Part shown: in pieces, positions 13,501 to 25,813 of the stretch | Position numbering within the stretch: position 1 is the stretch's first letter | How the letters are laid out: each line of letters begins with the position of its first letter | Source of the DNA: Amblyornis subalaris | Lineage: Eukaryota; Chordata; Aves; Passeriformes; Ptilonorhynchidae | Assembly (NCBI GenBank): GCA_018881555.1 | Contig: JACAXG010000056.1 | Span: 1,375,462 to 1,439,461, forward strand | Reading direction: 5' to 3' | Length of the DNA stretch: 64,000 nt | Translations under genes and position numbers: made by a program | The notes under the pieces: generated by a model | The model's input: the letters and a program-made list of their open reading frames with translations, nothing else | Told to the model about the DNA's origin: nothing | Databases searched by the model: none

Positions 13501-15400
13501 AGAAGTGCACACATTCCCTTTGTTGGGGATCTTAAGCACAACCATAGCAAACCTGGGTTCAGGTTTGAAAACTTGCTATGAAATACAAATCCTTACTACT
13601 GGATAAACAGTTTCCACTTAATGAGAATACTCAGGACTGCCATTTTTCCTTCAAAATTCCTGCCATGGTGGAAAGCACAAGCACCCACTGTTCAGGTCTT
13701 TCCATCAGTGACTCATTGAATAACAGAAAGTTCCCTCCCCACATCTGCCACTCACACAGCCAGCAGAGAGATCCCAAGAGAAGGAAATTAGAGACGCAAG
13801 GAAAAAGCAGTGGGAAGGAGAGTTTTCAGATCTTTCCACATCTTGTTGGCACACCCCATTTATAAGTGGCATTGATCCACAGCTAACAGGAGACAACCGA
13901 AGCTCAACAGCTTAAACAGGCAGCCACTCCTGGAAGAGTTTGGATTCATTTGTAAAGAGAAATTTTTGTAGATCCAAACCACAGTGAGAGATTTTGTTTC
14001 AATTTCACAAATCAGAGCTGGAATATTATTTTTTGCAGGAACTGCTTTTTCCATCAAAGAAATTTTCAATTGAACATTTCTGTTTGGTTTTAATTGATTT
14101 TAGCACCCTTTTTGTCTATGGGGATAGGCTTCTGGATAGACTCTGTTTATTTTACTTTTTCTCTTAGAAGGTTCAAAATCTGATGCAGTTTGAAAATTCA
14201 GTAGTGTTTTGATTGAATGCTGAGATTATAGCATTCAATAAATGGTATAAATAAAAAAAAATACGGCTTCCAGAGACTGAATTGTTTAAACAAACTTTCC
14301 AAGGCCCCAGTGAATGCATCTCCAGGAGTGGATTGAGATGTCAGAGGAGCAAAAACTAGTCAATTTTGTAGTTCAAGAAGGACTTTTTACTCATATAAAC
14401 TTAAAGTAGCCCAGACAAACTCCCAAAGCATTGAAACCATGCAACAATTTAAACATTCAGTCCCATAATCTAGATGGTGTGAACTGCCATACCTGGAAAT
14501 GCAGCATTATATCTGGAAAGCATCTAACCAGGAATGTGGCACACCGANGCACCACACTCTTCTCTTGCTCTTTTGGGACAGTCTTCAGATAGGGAGGTTT
14601 GAAAAGGATCACACCCTGTAAAAACACAGATTCTTTCTTCTGGTGTTGCTGATGCTGCTCCACGTGGTCTCAAATACGAAAATATATTCGAATAAATGCT
14701 TACTTAATAACTTTGATTTGATTCTTCTAGTTCTAAAGTTGGATTCTATTGTTGGATTAAACTTGAATATTTTCAGACAAGCCTAATAACAACTCACCAG
14801 ATGTATTTGTGGGTCAAATTTTGTTTTCCCATCCTAAGACACTGATTAGACCTTGTCTTCTTGCACATGACCAAAGCTTGAGCAAGGTCTTTCTGTCCTG
14901 AGAGAACCTATCTCAAAGTTGGAATTACTGTGGAGAATTCTGTGGCACCTTATCACTGAAGTGATACATGCTAAAATTAAATCCTAAAAATTATTTCTTT
15001 TAATAATTTTTACCCCAAATAATTTCAGCAATCCTATTACAGGACAGCACCATCAACAGCTGTCTTGGCATGAATGAAGGGTCAGGAAAAAGTGGCAGGA
15101 GGTAGGAATGTATTTCTTAAACCAAGTTTCCATGTTCAGCATGTCCATTCTGCCCATGTGCTGCTGGAGGTTGCTCTCCAACCCTTGGGGAAACATCCTG
15201 CCTCTCTGTCAGGTACATTTGCTGTCCTTTGCTACACAGGATGGACAAACCCACACCCTGCTTCTACAGATTCAGGTTCAGCCTCGTAGGGTGACAGTTT
15301 CTCACCTGAAACCCTGTTGGATGCCTGCCCCTCACTGGCCCGAGTCTCCCTGAACAGCACTTCCAGCAGTGCCACCGTGTCCACAGATCAGAGTTTAATT
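7521..15400. other. Intergenic sequence without recognised genes
   Basis: No coding exon or RNA gene is recognised. The longest open frame (8817-9365, plus, 182 codons) is proline- and glutamine-rich low-complexity reading through two N positions, with no family similarity. No CR1 end was found in this stretch. Confidence 0.55.
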
Positions 15401-15402
15401 TA

Positions 15403-15408
<6 letters not shown>

Positions 15409-15449
<41 letters not shown>

Positions 15450-15462
15450 CATATATATATAT
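15409..15462. repeat. TA dinucleotide microsatellite
   Basis: A pure run of about 18 TA units (15409-15444) is followed, after AAATAC, by a second short TA run (15451-15462). The length makes it a likely polymorphic locus and a possible cruciform-forming site. Confidence 0.97.
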
Positions 15463-16835
15463 TAAAAACCAAGAAAATAGCTAAATTATTGACTGCAGCA
15501 ATCCTAGCCAGCTCATGCTCCACACAAACAATCTGCTGTCACATATCAGGCCCTTTTAACAGTGAGACAGGAGCAGGGCCAAGAAAGTTACTTCAGCTGT
15601 GTCCCAAGTGAGAAAGCATTTGGGGCTTGCAGCAAAAGCTCCTGGTCGTAGGTGAATGCAGTGAACAATTTTCCGGTGCAAAGCACTTATCTTAAAAGCA
15701 GAGCTTTGAGCACGCNACATAAATCAGATTTCTGAGTGCTTCTCATCCTTTACTTTTCTCAAATCCTGCTGGAGGGGTACAGAAAGCTCAAGTTACAGAG
15801 CAGCAGAGCTGCTGATCCACAGCAGGAATGAGCAATAACCACTGCCCGACTCTCTCCAGCCACAGCCTCCTCTTCGTGACCGCTTCTGCCCTGACCCTCT
15901 GCAGAGGTCCAGGACTGGAGAAACCACAGCTTTGATGGGGTGGTGAAAAGTCCAACCTGGCTGATGTCTCACTACCGTGTGAAGGTGGAAGAAAGCTCTT
16001 CTCCCTGTTGCACTAAGCCTCAGCACCTCAGAAATTCATTGTGGCTGGGGGATGTGCAGAGAATCAGACACGAAGCTGCTGCCGGAGCAAAGTCACAGCA
16101 TTTTACCCTGGTGATGAACTTTTTCTCTCATTTCCATTTTCATTGAAATATCAATTTGCATTTATTAAAAAGCTCTTACCCTCCTCTCCAGAAAAAAAAA
16201 AGAAAAAGAACAACCACCCTGATCTAAAGAAAGAGATTGGTTTACATAAAATCCTATTAGTTTAGCTGATTGCTTCCAAAACATTTCTGAGAAAGCCTTC
16301 CATTACCATACAAATGGTGCCGGGCCTTTTGCAGGCTAACTGCTGGAAAGCGTAATGATTTGGGCAAATATTCATCAAGGCAGCTGCTTCAGCGAGCGGG
16401 TGTGAGCCTGCTGCACACCAGGAAAGGAAACAACAAGAAATAGCTGTGAAGGCAACAGCTACACCAGCCCCAGCCTCTCCCCACCTTCCCGCAGCAGCAC
16501 CCCAAACACACAGGGAGCACACGGTGTCCGGGAGCCTGTGGGGCCAGGATAANGCAGGAATAGAGAGATGACAGGGAGTTTGGGAGAGCAGGAGGCAGCT
16601 GGCAGCCCGGAGTGAACACGGGTGAGGATCCTGTGCCGGAGCAGAGCAGCCGGGAGCATGCCCACCACCTTGGCTGAGAGCTGCATTCCTCCTCGCTGTC
16701 ATCATTTTCCCCTCCTCCCTGGAATAACCACGAGATCCCACGAGCTCTCCCTGGCCCATGAAGCCAAGAGAACTAACAGTGCTAGAGTGTTTATACACCC
16801 CTACGCAAACAGCTTTTGCATCAAGTCAATGCTGA

Positions 16836-16934
16836 TGCTCTGAGCAACCTGACCTTGTTGAAGATGTCCCTGCTCACTACAGGGAGATTTGACTAGATGA
16901 CCTTCCCAACCCAATCCATTCCGTGATTCTATGA
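16836..16934 (+). mobile_element. Diverged CR1 LINE 3' end fragment
   Basis: The fragment keeps GCTCTGAGCAACCTG, GGGAGATTTGACTAGATGAC, CTTCCCAACCCAATCCATTC and the end CGTGATTCTATGAT. Internal deletion and divergence make it older than the copy at 6994. Confidence 0.88.
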
Positions 16935-18450
16935 TCCCTGAGGCACCCATCACTGGTCGCCTCTTNGGGATTGCAGGATGCAACCTGGGTNATGCAAAAA
17001 TAGCCAGGAGTGAGGAGATCACCTTGGTGGCCATCGTGGTGGGCAGGAGGTTCTCCGGGTCTGTAAAAGGGAAGTTCCCCTCCGAAGGTCTTGGAAAGTC
17101 TGCAAAGATTTTGCCGAGTCAGGGCTTTGGAGTGACTGGATAACTACAGTCCCCTGCTGTCATGTGGGTGATGCCCGACCCTTTCCTGTAAAGATAAAGC
17201 CTTAAACACTCCCCAGAGGTGCTTTTTGTGAATCAGACAGCCATGTGAATGAGGCAGGGATCCAGATCTAAAATACCATCATAAATTTGGTGAAGATCCC
17301 AAATCTGGGAAAAGAGTCTGCACAGAGCTTGTTTTTGTACTTTAACAACAATCATCGCAATCACCTTTGGGAGAACAAACATCTCATTAATAGCAGTCAC
17401 GGGATGCAGTAACAANCCCAGCAACTACTGTAATGCAGAAAGCCACAAACAGCTTATTGGCCTTTAAGAAACAAATGAAGGGGGGGAGGAATATCAGACT
17501 GAAGATGCAGCATGAGAGAGCAGTAAAAATTTAAACATTCAGCAGCTATTCCACTTAGCATTTATAGGCAATTTCCTGTTCTAATAAGCCAAAATGAAAA
17601 AAAAAATAATAGAAGAGCTATGGTACCAGGGAGATATCATCAGCCACTGCTGAAAATAAAATAAAACATCAGGACCCTGGGACTTTTCATCAAGGGGGTG
17701 AGTGAAGGGAACATGACACTCCTAAGCCTGCGTGGCAAATTCCCTGAGAGCACCTGCCAATCTCACATCACCAACTCCAGGCAAATGAGCTCTAATTACC
17801 CTGTCTGGGTCTGAGCAGCACTGGTAAGCAGAGGGTCCTCACTCCCAGCCTGTTCTAGGAGCTCTGTGTGGAAACAAAACCCAGGGGGATTGCGAGGTGC
17901 TCTTCCATCTCCATCATCTCAGCAACCAGTGATCCAACACAGGCTGGGCTGTTAAGAAAAGCCCCCCAACAGCCAGTGGAGGTGTTGCTTTTAAAACAAG
18001 CACCCAGTCAATTCAGTAGCTTTGTCCCCTTTCCAGGAAAATTTTCCCAAAGACACCTTTCTCCTCAATTTATAATTTTCTGAAGACTTAACTCATCATT
18101 TGGGGGTCAAAATGGCAACAGAGCTGAGCAGGCACCCTCCTGCTTTTTTGGCTGAGGTGACAAAGCACAGAGGGACCATCCAACAAAAGAGACTTGCTCA
18201 CATCAGGCCTTGATCCTGACTTGCAGAGGAAGCTGGAGGGATGGATATGTTGGGAGAAAACACAAAAAGTGGTGAACTCAGACTGTGTCTGCCCCTGTGT
18301 TTTTGCCATTCGAGGTCATCAATCAGTTCAGTGTGGCACTGCCAACACCAGCAGCAACCTCTGTGNGTGCTCCCAGCCACGTCTGCCACAACAGGACAGC
18401 CCAACACCCACAGTAGGCTGTTCTTCAATCACTGCTCCTGCCTGAGCAGC

Positions 18451-18512
18451 GAGGTTGGACCAGGTGACCACTGTGGTCTCTTCCAAACTGACCCATTCTG
18501 TGATTCTGTGAC
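18451..18512 (+). mobile_element. Short CR1 LINE 3' end fragment
   Basis: Only about 62 bases remain: GAGGTTGGACCAGGTGACCA, then GGTCTCTTCCAAACTGACCC and two terminal TTCTGTGA units. It is a severely 5'-truncated or decayed insertion. Confidence 0.85.
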
Positions 18513-20499
18513 CTAAACTTTCTGGGAATGCAGGACTTGGACTGACCAACCAGGCTGAGCACTGGGTCATGTTCCAGACCTGACATGGAAGATCAGCAGA
18601 TGCAGAAGGACTATCAAAACCCCAGTTTCCTTTGCCTGCCTGCTCCCAGCCTGGGGTGGGAACAAGGAGCAGCAGGCAGGCAGCAGACAAAATAGCTTTC
18701 TCCTGCTTTGCACTTCCAACCCTGCCCACGATTTTCCAGCTGCAGCCAGTCTCTGATGCCACGAGAGAAGTAGAGGGGAGCCAAAGGGAAAAACAAAAAA
18801 GCCCTTTCTGAAGACATTGGGACAGTTGTACACTGGGAGGGAAAACCCTCGCTGATTCGAGCTCCCTTCCCATCTGCTCCATGGAGGTGACTGGCCGAGG
18901 CAGCGGAGCATGAGATTTGATTATAATTATTATCTTAACACAGAGCTGAAATTGTTCCNAGCACGCGGAGCTTCTGGGAACAGGCAAGCATCCAAAATAA
19001 TCTTTGGGCTGCAAACTCGGTGACGAAGAGATGGCATAAACTGACAGACATCACAAAACCCTTTGGAGTCTACTTCCCATCGAGCAGGGTTATCCCTGTC
19101 AGTCTGCCACTTCACCTCCAGACAGCTCCCGCTTTCCTGCCGGCCTTGGCAGACATGTTATTTTTCAACAAGGAAAAAAAATATGTTTGTCAAGGGACCA
19201 TGAACCAGCCCAACCCAATTAAATCAAACCCTGTGGCTGCCAGGCTGTGCTTCTCTCCACAGTCGATTCCGATCTGGTGCCTGCCGTGCGAAACCAGCGA
19301 CACTATGGACGGCAGCAACACAATTAGGACCAAAGCCCAAACCTATAGAGGCGTTTAGATGCTTAAGTGGCAGTTGGACATCTAAATATCTTTGTGGAGT
19401 GACATGCAGTCCCTGGGCCAGAAATAGGGTTTTTTACGGAGGAGAAACCACCTCTGTTTCCATGTATATTCCTGGAAACTCCTACACAACTCTGAGTTGA
19501 GCAACACCTGTAGCTCAAGTCGTGAGAAGCCAGATGCAGGGGGGTCACAGCGCCTTCCTCAGCCACTCCTTCTTCTCTTAAGCTCCAGAAGTTGGAAGCA
19601 TTTACTACTCTCCTGCTTCTCATTAAATAATCCCGACTTCCTGGAGGCTTGCAAAGCTTTCAGCAGTCAGCAGCACACGGCAAATTAGAGCTAACGGGTT
19701 TGCTGGAACATGTCACACCCTGCATCCTTGGGAAAGACATTCTCGGCAGTCCACAGCATCGGTGGATGCTTTTTGTCTGCTGGNTTGTTCCTGGTGGTAG
19801 AGCAGAGCTTGGTGAGCACAGAGGGGGGATTTTACACAATAATTGGCCAGTGTGCACAAGGCTTAGGAGTTTTTCTGCTGGCACCAGTGAAGCAGGATTT
19901 GGCCTCTCCCCTGAGTCTCACTAATACCCTGACATGCAAAAGAATCTAACCAGCTTATGATATTCCAGGTGGGCAAAGCACTGTGTAGGGTAGGAGCTCA
20001 CAAAAAGTCCATCCAGGAGAATTAGTATTTCTTCTGGCTGTTGTATCCTGCCTAATTCTAACTCCTCAAGGAGTTATTTCACCATGGCATTTGTAAAATG
20101 AGCTATGAAATTCCTATTGTGCTGGCTTGGCTGTGGGTACCCCTGCGAGGGAAATTCACTTAAAACACCCTTCAGAGCTGGAATGGACAAGGATAATCTG
20201 CAAGCAGGTTGCACTGGTACCACTCTGAGTCGGGAATGAAAGCCCCCCTCAATGCCTGTATGTTAAAGCTGCCTTTTTGTGAATGTCCAGTACTGCATGG
20301 CCATATTTCCCTTTCCAGNACGCTCCTTCTGAATCACATTTCCTCCTGGCATTTGGAAGAGCAAGCAGCAATAACAAGTGTGAAACCTCTGTGGCCTCGC
20401 CAAGTGTGAACCAGCCTCCCTGCTGGGAAAGGTTCTAGGAAAGGACATTCTGGACAATAGGAGCAGGCACTGCCAATATTCTGTTCTAATCTTTTAGTC

Positions 20500-21700
20500 A
20501 AGTGCAACGTGTTGTTGTTAATGTCCCTGCTGCGGCAGACCTGCGAGCCCTGCCTGCTGCGCCAGCCTCCTCTCCCAGCCGCCCCACGCTGCGCTGATTC
20601 ACTCAGCCTCTGGGTTCCTGCACATCTCTATTACTCAGAGAAAGCCCTGTCCGCTGATTATAAATGCTGAACAGCTTAAAGATATTTTATATCTGATTAA
20701 GCACTTTATAAGTCTGTTCATGCAAGTATCAGGCCAAATTTCCTCGTTCTGTAGGCATAAGAATATATTTTTTGCTTAGTTCAATAAAACCATTTGTATT
20801 CATCTCTACTGATTCCACTATTGTTTTCCCTTGCTCAGCAAGATGTATATTACAGTCTGTTTAATTGTGTGTTTGATCTTTACTACTTAACCAGCTCTAT
20901 TTATCATTACAATGCATCAGTACATTATAAAGCTTTCAGGCACATTTATCAACATAACAAAGCTCCCACTACAGAAGAGTCCTCCAGGGAAATATAGCAA
21001 CAACAACAACAAATACTTCAATGCAATTCACTTAACAGTACAAATATTTGTAATTACGAAAATCTTTAAGAGTGCTTCTTCCATAAATGGCGTGTTTTAC
21101 TTAAAATTGCTTTTACAATGTGATAGTTCCTCCAATGTATGCAGCTGATGGGTTCCTCAAATTAAAGAAAGCAAGCCCAAATTAGCTGCTTTCTTATATA
21201 TTCCCTTTTGCTAATGTGAAGGCAGAACTCAAGTTCACTGATGTGCTATTGAAAATTTAGTTACCCTTAATGAAATGCAAACATTTAAAAAACACTAGTG
21301 TGCGATTAATAACTGCAATAAATACATTACAGTGTGAATGCAATGCTACAGATAGAGCTGCAAGCCTGGGGGAACNAAGCCTACAACAATCAATTAACTA
21401 TTGATTGTAATGCCCGTTAATCATTGATTAACCCTTTATAAATAACAAATACATTACCCTTGCTGTAAACTGAGACCNCCAGGTTATATTACATGGTTCT
21501 TCATGTTTCTCATGTCCATCAAAGACAAATACATGTTGTCAATCTATTGTAATTCCAGCACTGTTTTTATATATTTAACATTCCTGGAAAATCTATTGTT
21601 ACTTCATTAGCAGGTTTTTGGGTTTTTTTTTGCTTTTGCCTCAAAGGAAATTATTGCAAACTGGAGGACATTCCAGGAAGTTAGCTGAAAACTGTCACCT
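20500..21700. promoter_or_regulatory. AT-rich block with clustered homeodomain palindromes, candidate conserved element
   Basis: The block has no repeat or coding signature and is rich in TTAAT/TGATTA motifs. Notable are an inverted repeat of CAATCAAT (21387-21394) and ATTGATTG (21400-21407) with a five-base spacer, and the perfect palindrome GTTAATCATTGATTAAC (21416-21432) composed of HNF1-type half-sites GTTAAT and ATTAAC. A CpG-containing segment (about 20520-20660) leads into it. This resembles a conserved developmental enhancer; conservation was not tested. Confidence 0.4.
20998..21012 (+). repeat. Short CAA repeat
   Basis: Five perfect CAA triplets sit within the AT-rich block. The run is too short to be strongly unstable. 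Confidence 0.9.
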
Positions 21701-23020
21701 CACCTGACCAATCACACGATTAAAACAGACAGAACACTTTGAAGCCGCAAGAACTAAATGTGAATTTATGAATGCAAATCTTAGAATATCGCCACTAAGA
21801 TTCTGAAGGCAAGTACTCAAAAGTTAGCCAAATCCACATTGGGGATATTTTGTGAAAACTCAGTGTGGCCCACATGAACATCATGATGCTGAAGTGACAA
21901 CCACCACGCTGCATTTTCCACNGCTCTACACACAGCCTCCCACTCAGAAATCCAGTAGCCTTCCATTCAGAAGACCAAGGCTCCATTAATAAATAAGTGG
22001 TCAAAAAACTGTTTCACATCTACTGTTTTTCCTACACCCAATCTATTGGCATTATTATCNTGCCTAATTTTAACACATAGACTTGAATGTCCACTCTGCC
22101 AGCGACACAGAGAAGCAGAAGAAATCAAACACTGCCCATGTTTCTCAAAGTTCCAGAGCAGGAGATTCCCACCACAGTCCAAAACGTGGTATTTCAGATC
22201 ACTGTTTTGGGGCAAAACAAATGCTCTGCCTTTCCAAGCAAAACCTTTGTCAAAGAAGAGGGAGCGAAGATGCCACTGAAGCCATGGCAGGACCCAGGTG
22301 CGCAAGGGATGAGATGTCCCAGCATCTCTGAAGAACAGGTAGCACTACCCAAATCCAGGTAGGATCAGCAGAGCAGTGAGGTGCATGTCTGCAAGCACAT
22401 TGTCAGGGAATTCGACAACAAGGGCAGGACAGGCTGGGATGTGTGAGAATTGACTGAAAGGAGCCAGCCAAACGCGCTGCTGTCATCACAGAGAAGGAAC
22501 TGGAAACTTCCCCGCAAGAGCCCCTGAAAGCTATTGAGAAAACAACAAAAAAAAATCAACCAGACCCTGATGGAACTCTGTAATTTGAGACATCTCCAGT
22601 AGGCAAAAGCACAAGGATGTATTCCACAGAGGACAAAATCTCANAGTCAGCATAATAAACAGCATAATCTACGCCCAGGCTTTGGAAAATGCCAAGGGTG
22701 TCTATGTTTCTCCTCAGTTTGGGAGTTTGTTTTCTTTTCATATCTGTGCCTCTAAAATATTTGGAGAAGGAATTATCTTCAAATATTAAATTATTTGTTT
22801 ATAAGTAGAAGAAAGCGTTCACAGAACCTCTGTCCTGAACGTCTTCAAACTCTGGGATATGATGGCAAAATCTGCTGCCAAAATTTTCTGGGAAGGCTTA
22901 AATCTTGAATGACCGACACGTGAATAAAAATGGGATAATTTACAGACTTTCGAAGGGAAGATGCTCCATGCGCAGTATCTAAACACGCCAAAATAACTTA
23001 TGAAAAATAACATTTATAGA
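21701..23020. other. Intergenic sequence without recognised features
   Basis: Short open frames on both strands (for example 21967-22305, minus) have no recognisable similarity. I see no repeat or RNA gene here. Confidence 0.5.
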
Positions 23021-23104
23021 GGAGGCTTAAAGNAGCGGCGGGGAAAGCCCAGCCCGGTTTTCCCGGGGGTTCCACGTGTCGTTTCCATGCACAAAGTGCG
23101 TTTT

Positions 23105-23116
23105 GCCACCTAGTGG
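23105..23116 (-). promoter_or_regulatory. CTCF-like binding site
   Basis: The minus strand reads CCACTAGGTGGC, an exact match to the CTCF core consensus CCASYAGRKGGC, preceded by TAG and followed by AAAAC. It sits in a locally CpG-rich patch (about 23030-23160; CCGGGGG, CACGTG, ATCGCGG) between AT-rich flanks, about 7 kb beyond the end of CTBP1. CTCF sites at such positions often act as domain boundaries. Occupancy cannot be judged from sequence. Confidence 0.6.
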
Positions 23117-25726
23117 CTATCGCGGAGGGACCTCCGGTGTCCTGCGCCTTTGTCACCACCAGCCCCCACCTCTTGGGAGGGAAACAGCAGCAGTAGAAGT
23201 TAAAAAAATAAAGCATATTTAGCAGTCACAAGCCAGATCACTCGGAGTTCTAAAATATAGCCGAGAAATCAGTAGAAAAGCTCCTGTACCTCAGCCCTGG
23301 TGCTGCAGAGCCAGGACACGACCTTGGCGGGGAGCAGCGAGCAGGAAGGAATTCGGAGAAGGGAATTGGAGAAAACAACAGCTCAGCTTCGTCTGACTTC
23401 GCTCCTACTGTAAAATGCAGGGGTTGGCATGGGACGAGCTTAGGTCATCCCTCTCACTGCAGCCAAAGGTTTGGGTTGGTACCACAGCAGCTGCCACTCG
23501 GCACCGCCGGGAGCTCAGGGGGGTCGGGTGGGGAAGCACATCATTCCATCGCATTCTTCGCTTGGATTTTCATGTATTTAACTTGCTGCAAAGGTCAGGC
23601 AGCAACTTCTATTCCCTGACACGTTCACCCCGGCAAAGGCTACAGCAGGCTGGGCAGACACTGCAATTCTTAAAGTCCAGACCTCTGGAATGAACACACT
23701 GAAAAAGCATNAAAAAACCCCCAATACATCACAAACAACAAAACATTGCCCTTTCTACCCAGGAATTTACGTCCCCGAAGGGGTTTCAGAGGCTGATGGA
23801 GCTGAGCCTAAGCAGCTGTTTAGGAGCGCTTCCAACATCTGGAGTTTTAAACCTCACAATAATAGATATTGGGGGTGAATTATCAGACGTGGATTATCAA
23901 AGCAGTTTGACAAAAACAGCTCTGCAGGTTGGAGAAGTTTCATCCTTCTGTGTCCTCTGGGAGGGATTTTTAGTGGGCTGCACCTATCTGGAGAGAGAGG
24001 GAATAAGGAGCAGCATGGAGAGGTACCTCTTCTGCATGGCATCTCATTTCTGCTGTGTGCACCTCCTAAGTAGTGAAGCCACCTTGAAACTAGAAAATTA
24101 GAGCCATTGCAATGACAAGTTGACACTGGACACACTCAGATCTGCAGAGACTGTCCCTGGNTTGCTCCACTGTAATCCCAGGCACTTGACTGGAAAAACT
24201 CCATACATGAGGAGCCGTTCCTCTTAAGATTTCACTTAGGTCACCGAAGCCAAGCAGAAGAGAGAGCCCAGACAGATGAATCTGGATCTAAGAACCACCA
24301 CTATCTAATGGCTCACCAACAGCCTTTTCAAAGGGAAACTGTGGTGTCTCCTTAGTTCTGAACTCACAGCTGAGACACAGAAACATCCCAAACTACTGGG
24401 AACCACTGCAGCTCCACTGACAATTGCAGATGAAAACTAAAGTGCTTTGGGGATCACTGCGACATCAGAAACCTTATCCTACTTCCAGCAAAGCTGGATA
24501 TAACACATAAAGGGAGTTCTCCAAACGGTGAGGTTCAGCCCAGATCCTGTGTCATTGGGTGAAGCATTTACTGGAATGACACATTTTGCTCCAGGATGCA
24601 TATAAAAATCCAAATGGGATGTGTGCCACAATCCAAGGGGGCACAATTTAATATTGCTCTTTCAATAGACTTAAGACTTTTATTTTTCTGTAAAATAGGA
24701 TCAGAACTCAGCTACTAGTTACATGATGCAAAACCATGCCTTTATCCTTTAAATCTGCAGAGGTTGAAAACCTCCAAAATGAGCTTTGAGTCGCAGTGGA
24801 GGTTTTGCAGCTCTTACCTGTGCTTTTTGCAATATGAGGGCTGTGTCCTGTGCTCCAATGGGCTGCTCTGCTGGAGCAAAAGAAAGAAGGAAACTACAGC
24901 TGTTCAGAATACGAGTTCTTGAAAACCTCATTTCACCCACCCATTTCAAAGGACTGGCACTCCATGCCGGGAATGGAGAGTGATGGCCTCGGAGCTAATT
25001 ACAAGGGGCTGCAGCTTAAGAGACAAAAATCTATCACCAGAACTTCATAACACAATGAACACATTTCGCATACGCTAGGCCTTGGAAAAAGATGAGTAAG
25101 CAAACAGCAAAATGAACAAAAACTTGTATCAAAAAGAAGCTGGAAATCCCCTGACCCCATTTTCACATAGAAACTACTGGTGCTGATAAGTGCAAATGTG
25201 TTACTGGAAAACACCAACAGCAGATTTTCTTTCTGCGTTGGTTTAAGAACAGTAAAATACAGCACGGACTTAACTTTACATGAGGGCTTAACCAAAATCC
25301 CACTGAACAGCAATGGAGACTTAAATGGGATTTACTCTGGTGCTTCTAGGTGTGCTGAGGAGGAAGCTCTGCTGCTTCCCGAGTTCCCAGGCAGGGGGAC
25401 AGGCTGTGGAGCTGTGTTGGAGGCAACTGGCTCGAGAATTCAATCCATTGCACTGGGCNGGACACTTTCAAAATGGCTGGAGGGGTTTGGAAACACAAGT
25501 CTGAGATGTCAGCTCCTCAGGAGATTTATTTTTAGATGTTGATTAGCTGCCCTGACTCCTAGGGTTTATCCAGGCAGCCAGCTCCATAAGCTTTTCCCAA
25601 ACTCTGTGAGGTCTCTGTTTACACAGCACATACAAATAAACAGCACTGTCACACTGACACGTAATTGTCTGCTTCTAACATGTCAAACTTGACATGTAAC
25701 AAAAGGTTCTTGAGGCAATTCGAGCT

Positions 25727-25757
25727 ATATTATTACTATTATATTATTATTATTACT
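25727..25757 (+). repeat. ATT trinucleotide repeat, imperfect
   Basis: TATTATTACTATTATATTAT and further ATT units form an interrupted trinucleotide array just left of the poly-G run. Confidence 0.85.
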
Positions 25758-25801
25758 TTCAATCCTTGCATCTCAAAATATATATTCAACTATTTAATTT
25801 T

Positions 25802-25813
25802 GGGGGGGGGGGG
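25802..25813 (+). repeat. Poly-G run of twelve
   Basis: Twelve uninterrupted guanines lie in otherwise AT-rich sequence. Such runs can form G-quadruplex between strands and are prone to sequencing length error. Confidence 0.95.

Larger units (their letters stand above)
15463..20499. other. Intergenic sequence without recognised genes
   Basis: No coding exon is recognised. Long minus-strand open frames at 16262-16798 and 18328-19014 show no family similarity, and the second runs through a CR1 fragment. About 18885-19220 is unique sequence with TTGATTATAATTATTATC and could be regulatory. Two CR1 ends are listed separately. Confidence 0.55.

Noticed and set aside
16262..16798. Minus-strand open frame of 178 codons
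   Set aside because: The composition is cysteine- and alanine-rich as expected from non-coding GC-rich DNA; no homology recognised.
18328..19014. Minus-strand open frame of 228 codons
   Set aside because: It reads through a CR1 fragment and two N positions, has no family similarity and no splice or start context, and is explained by GC-rich composition.
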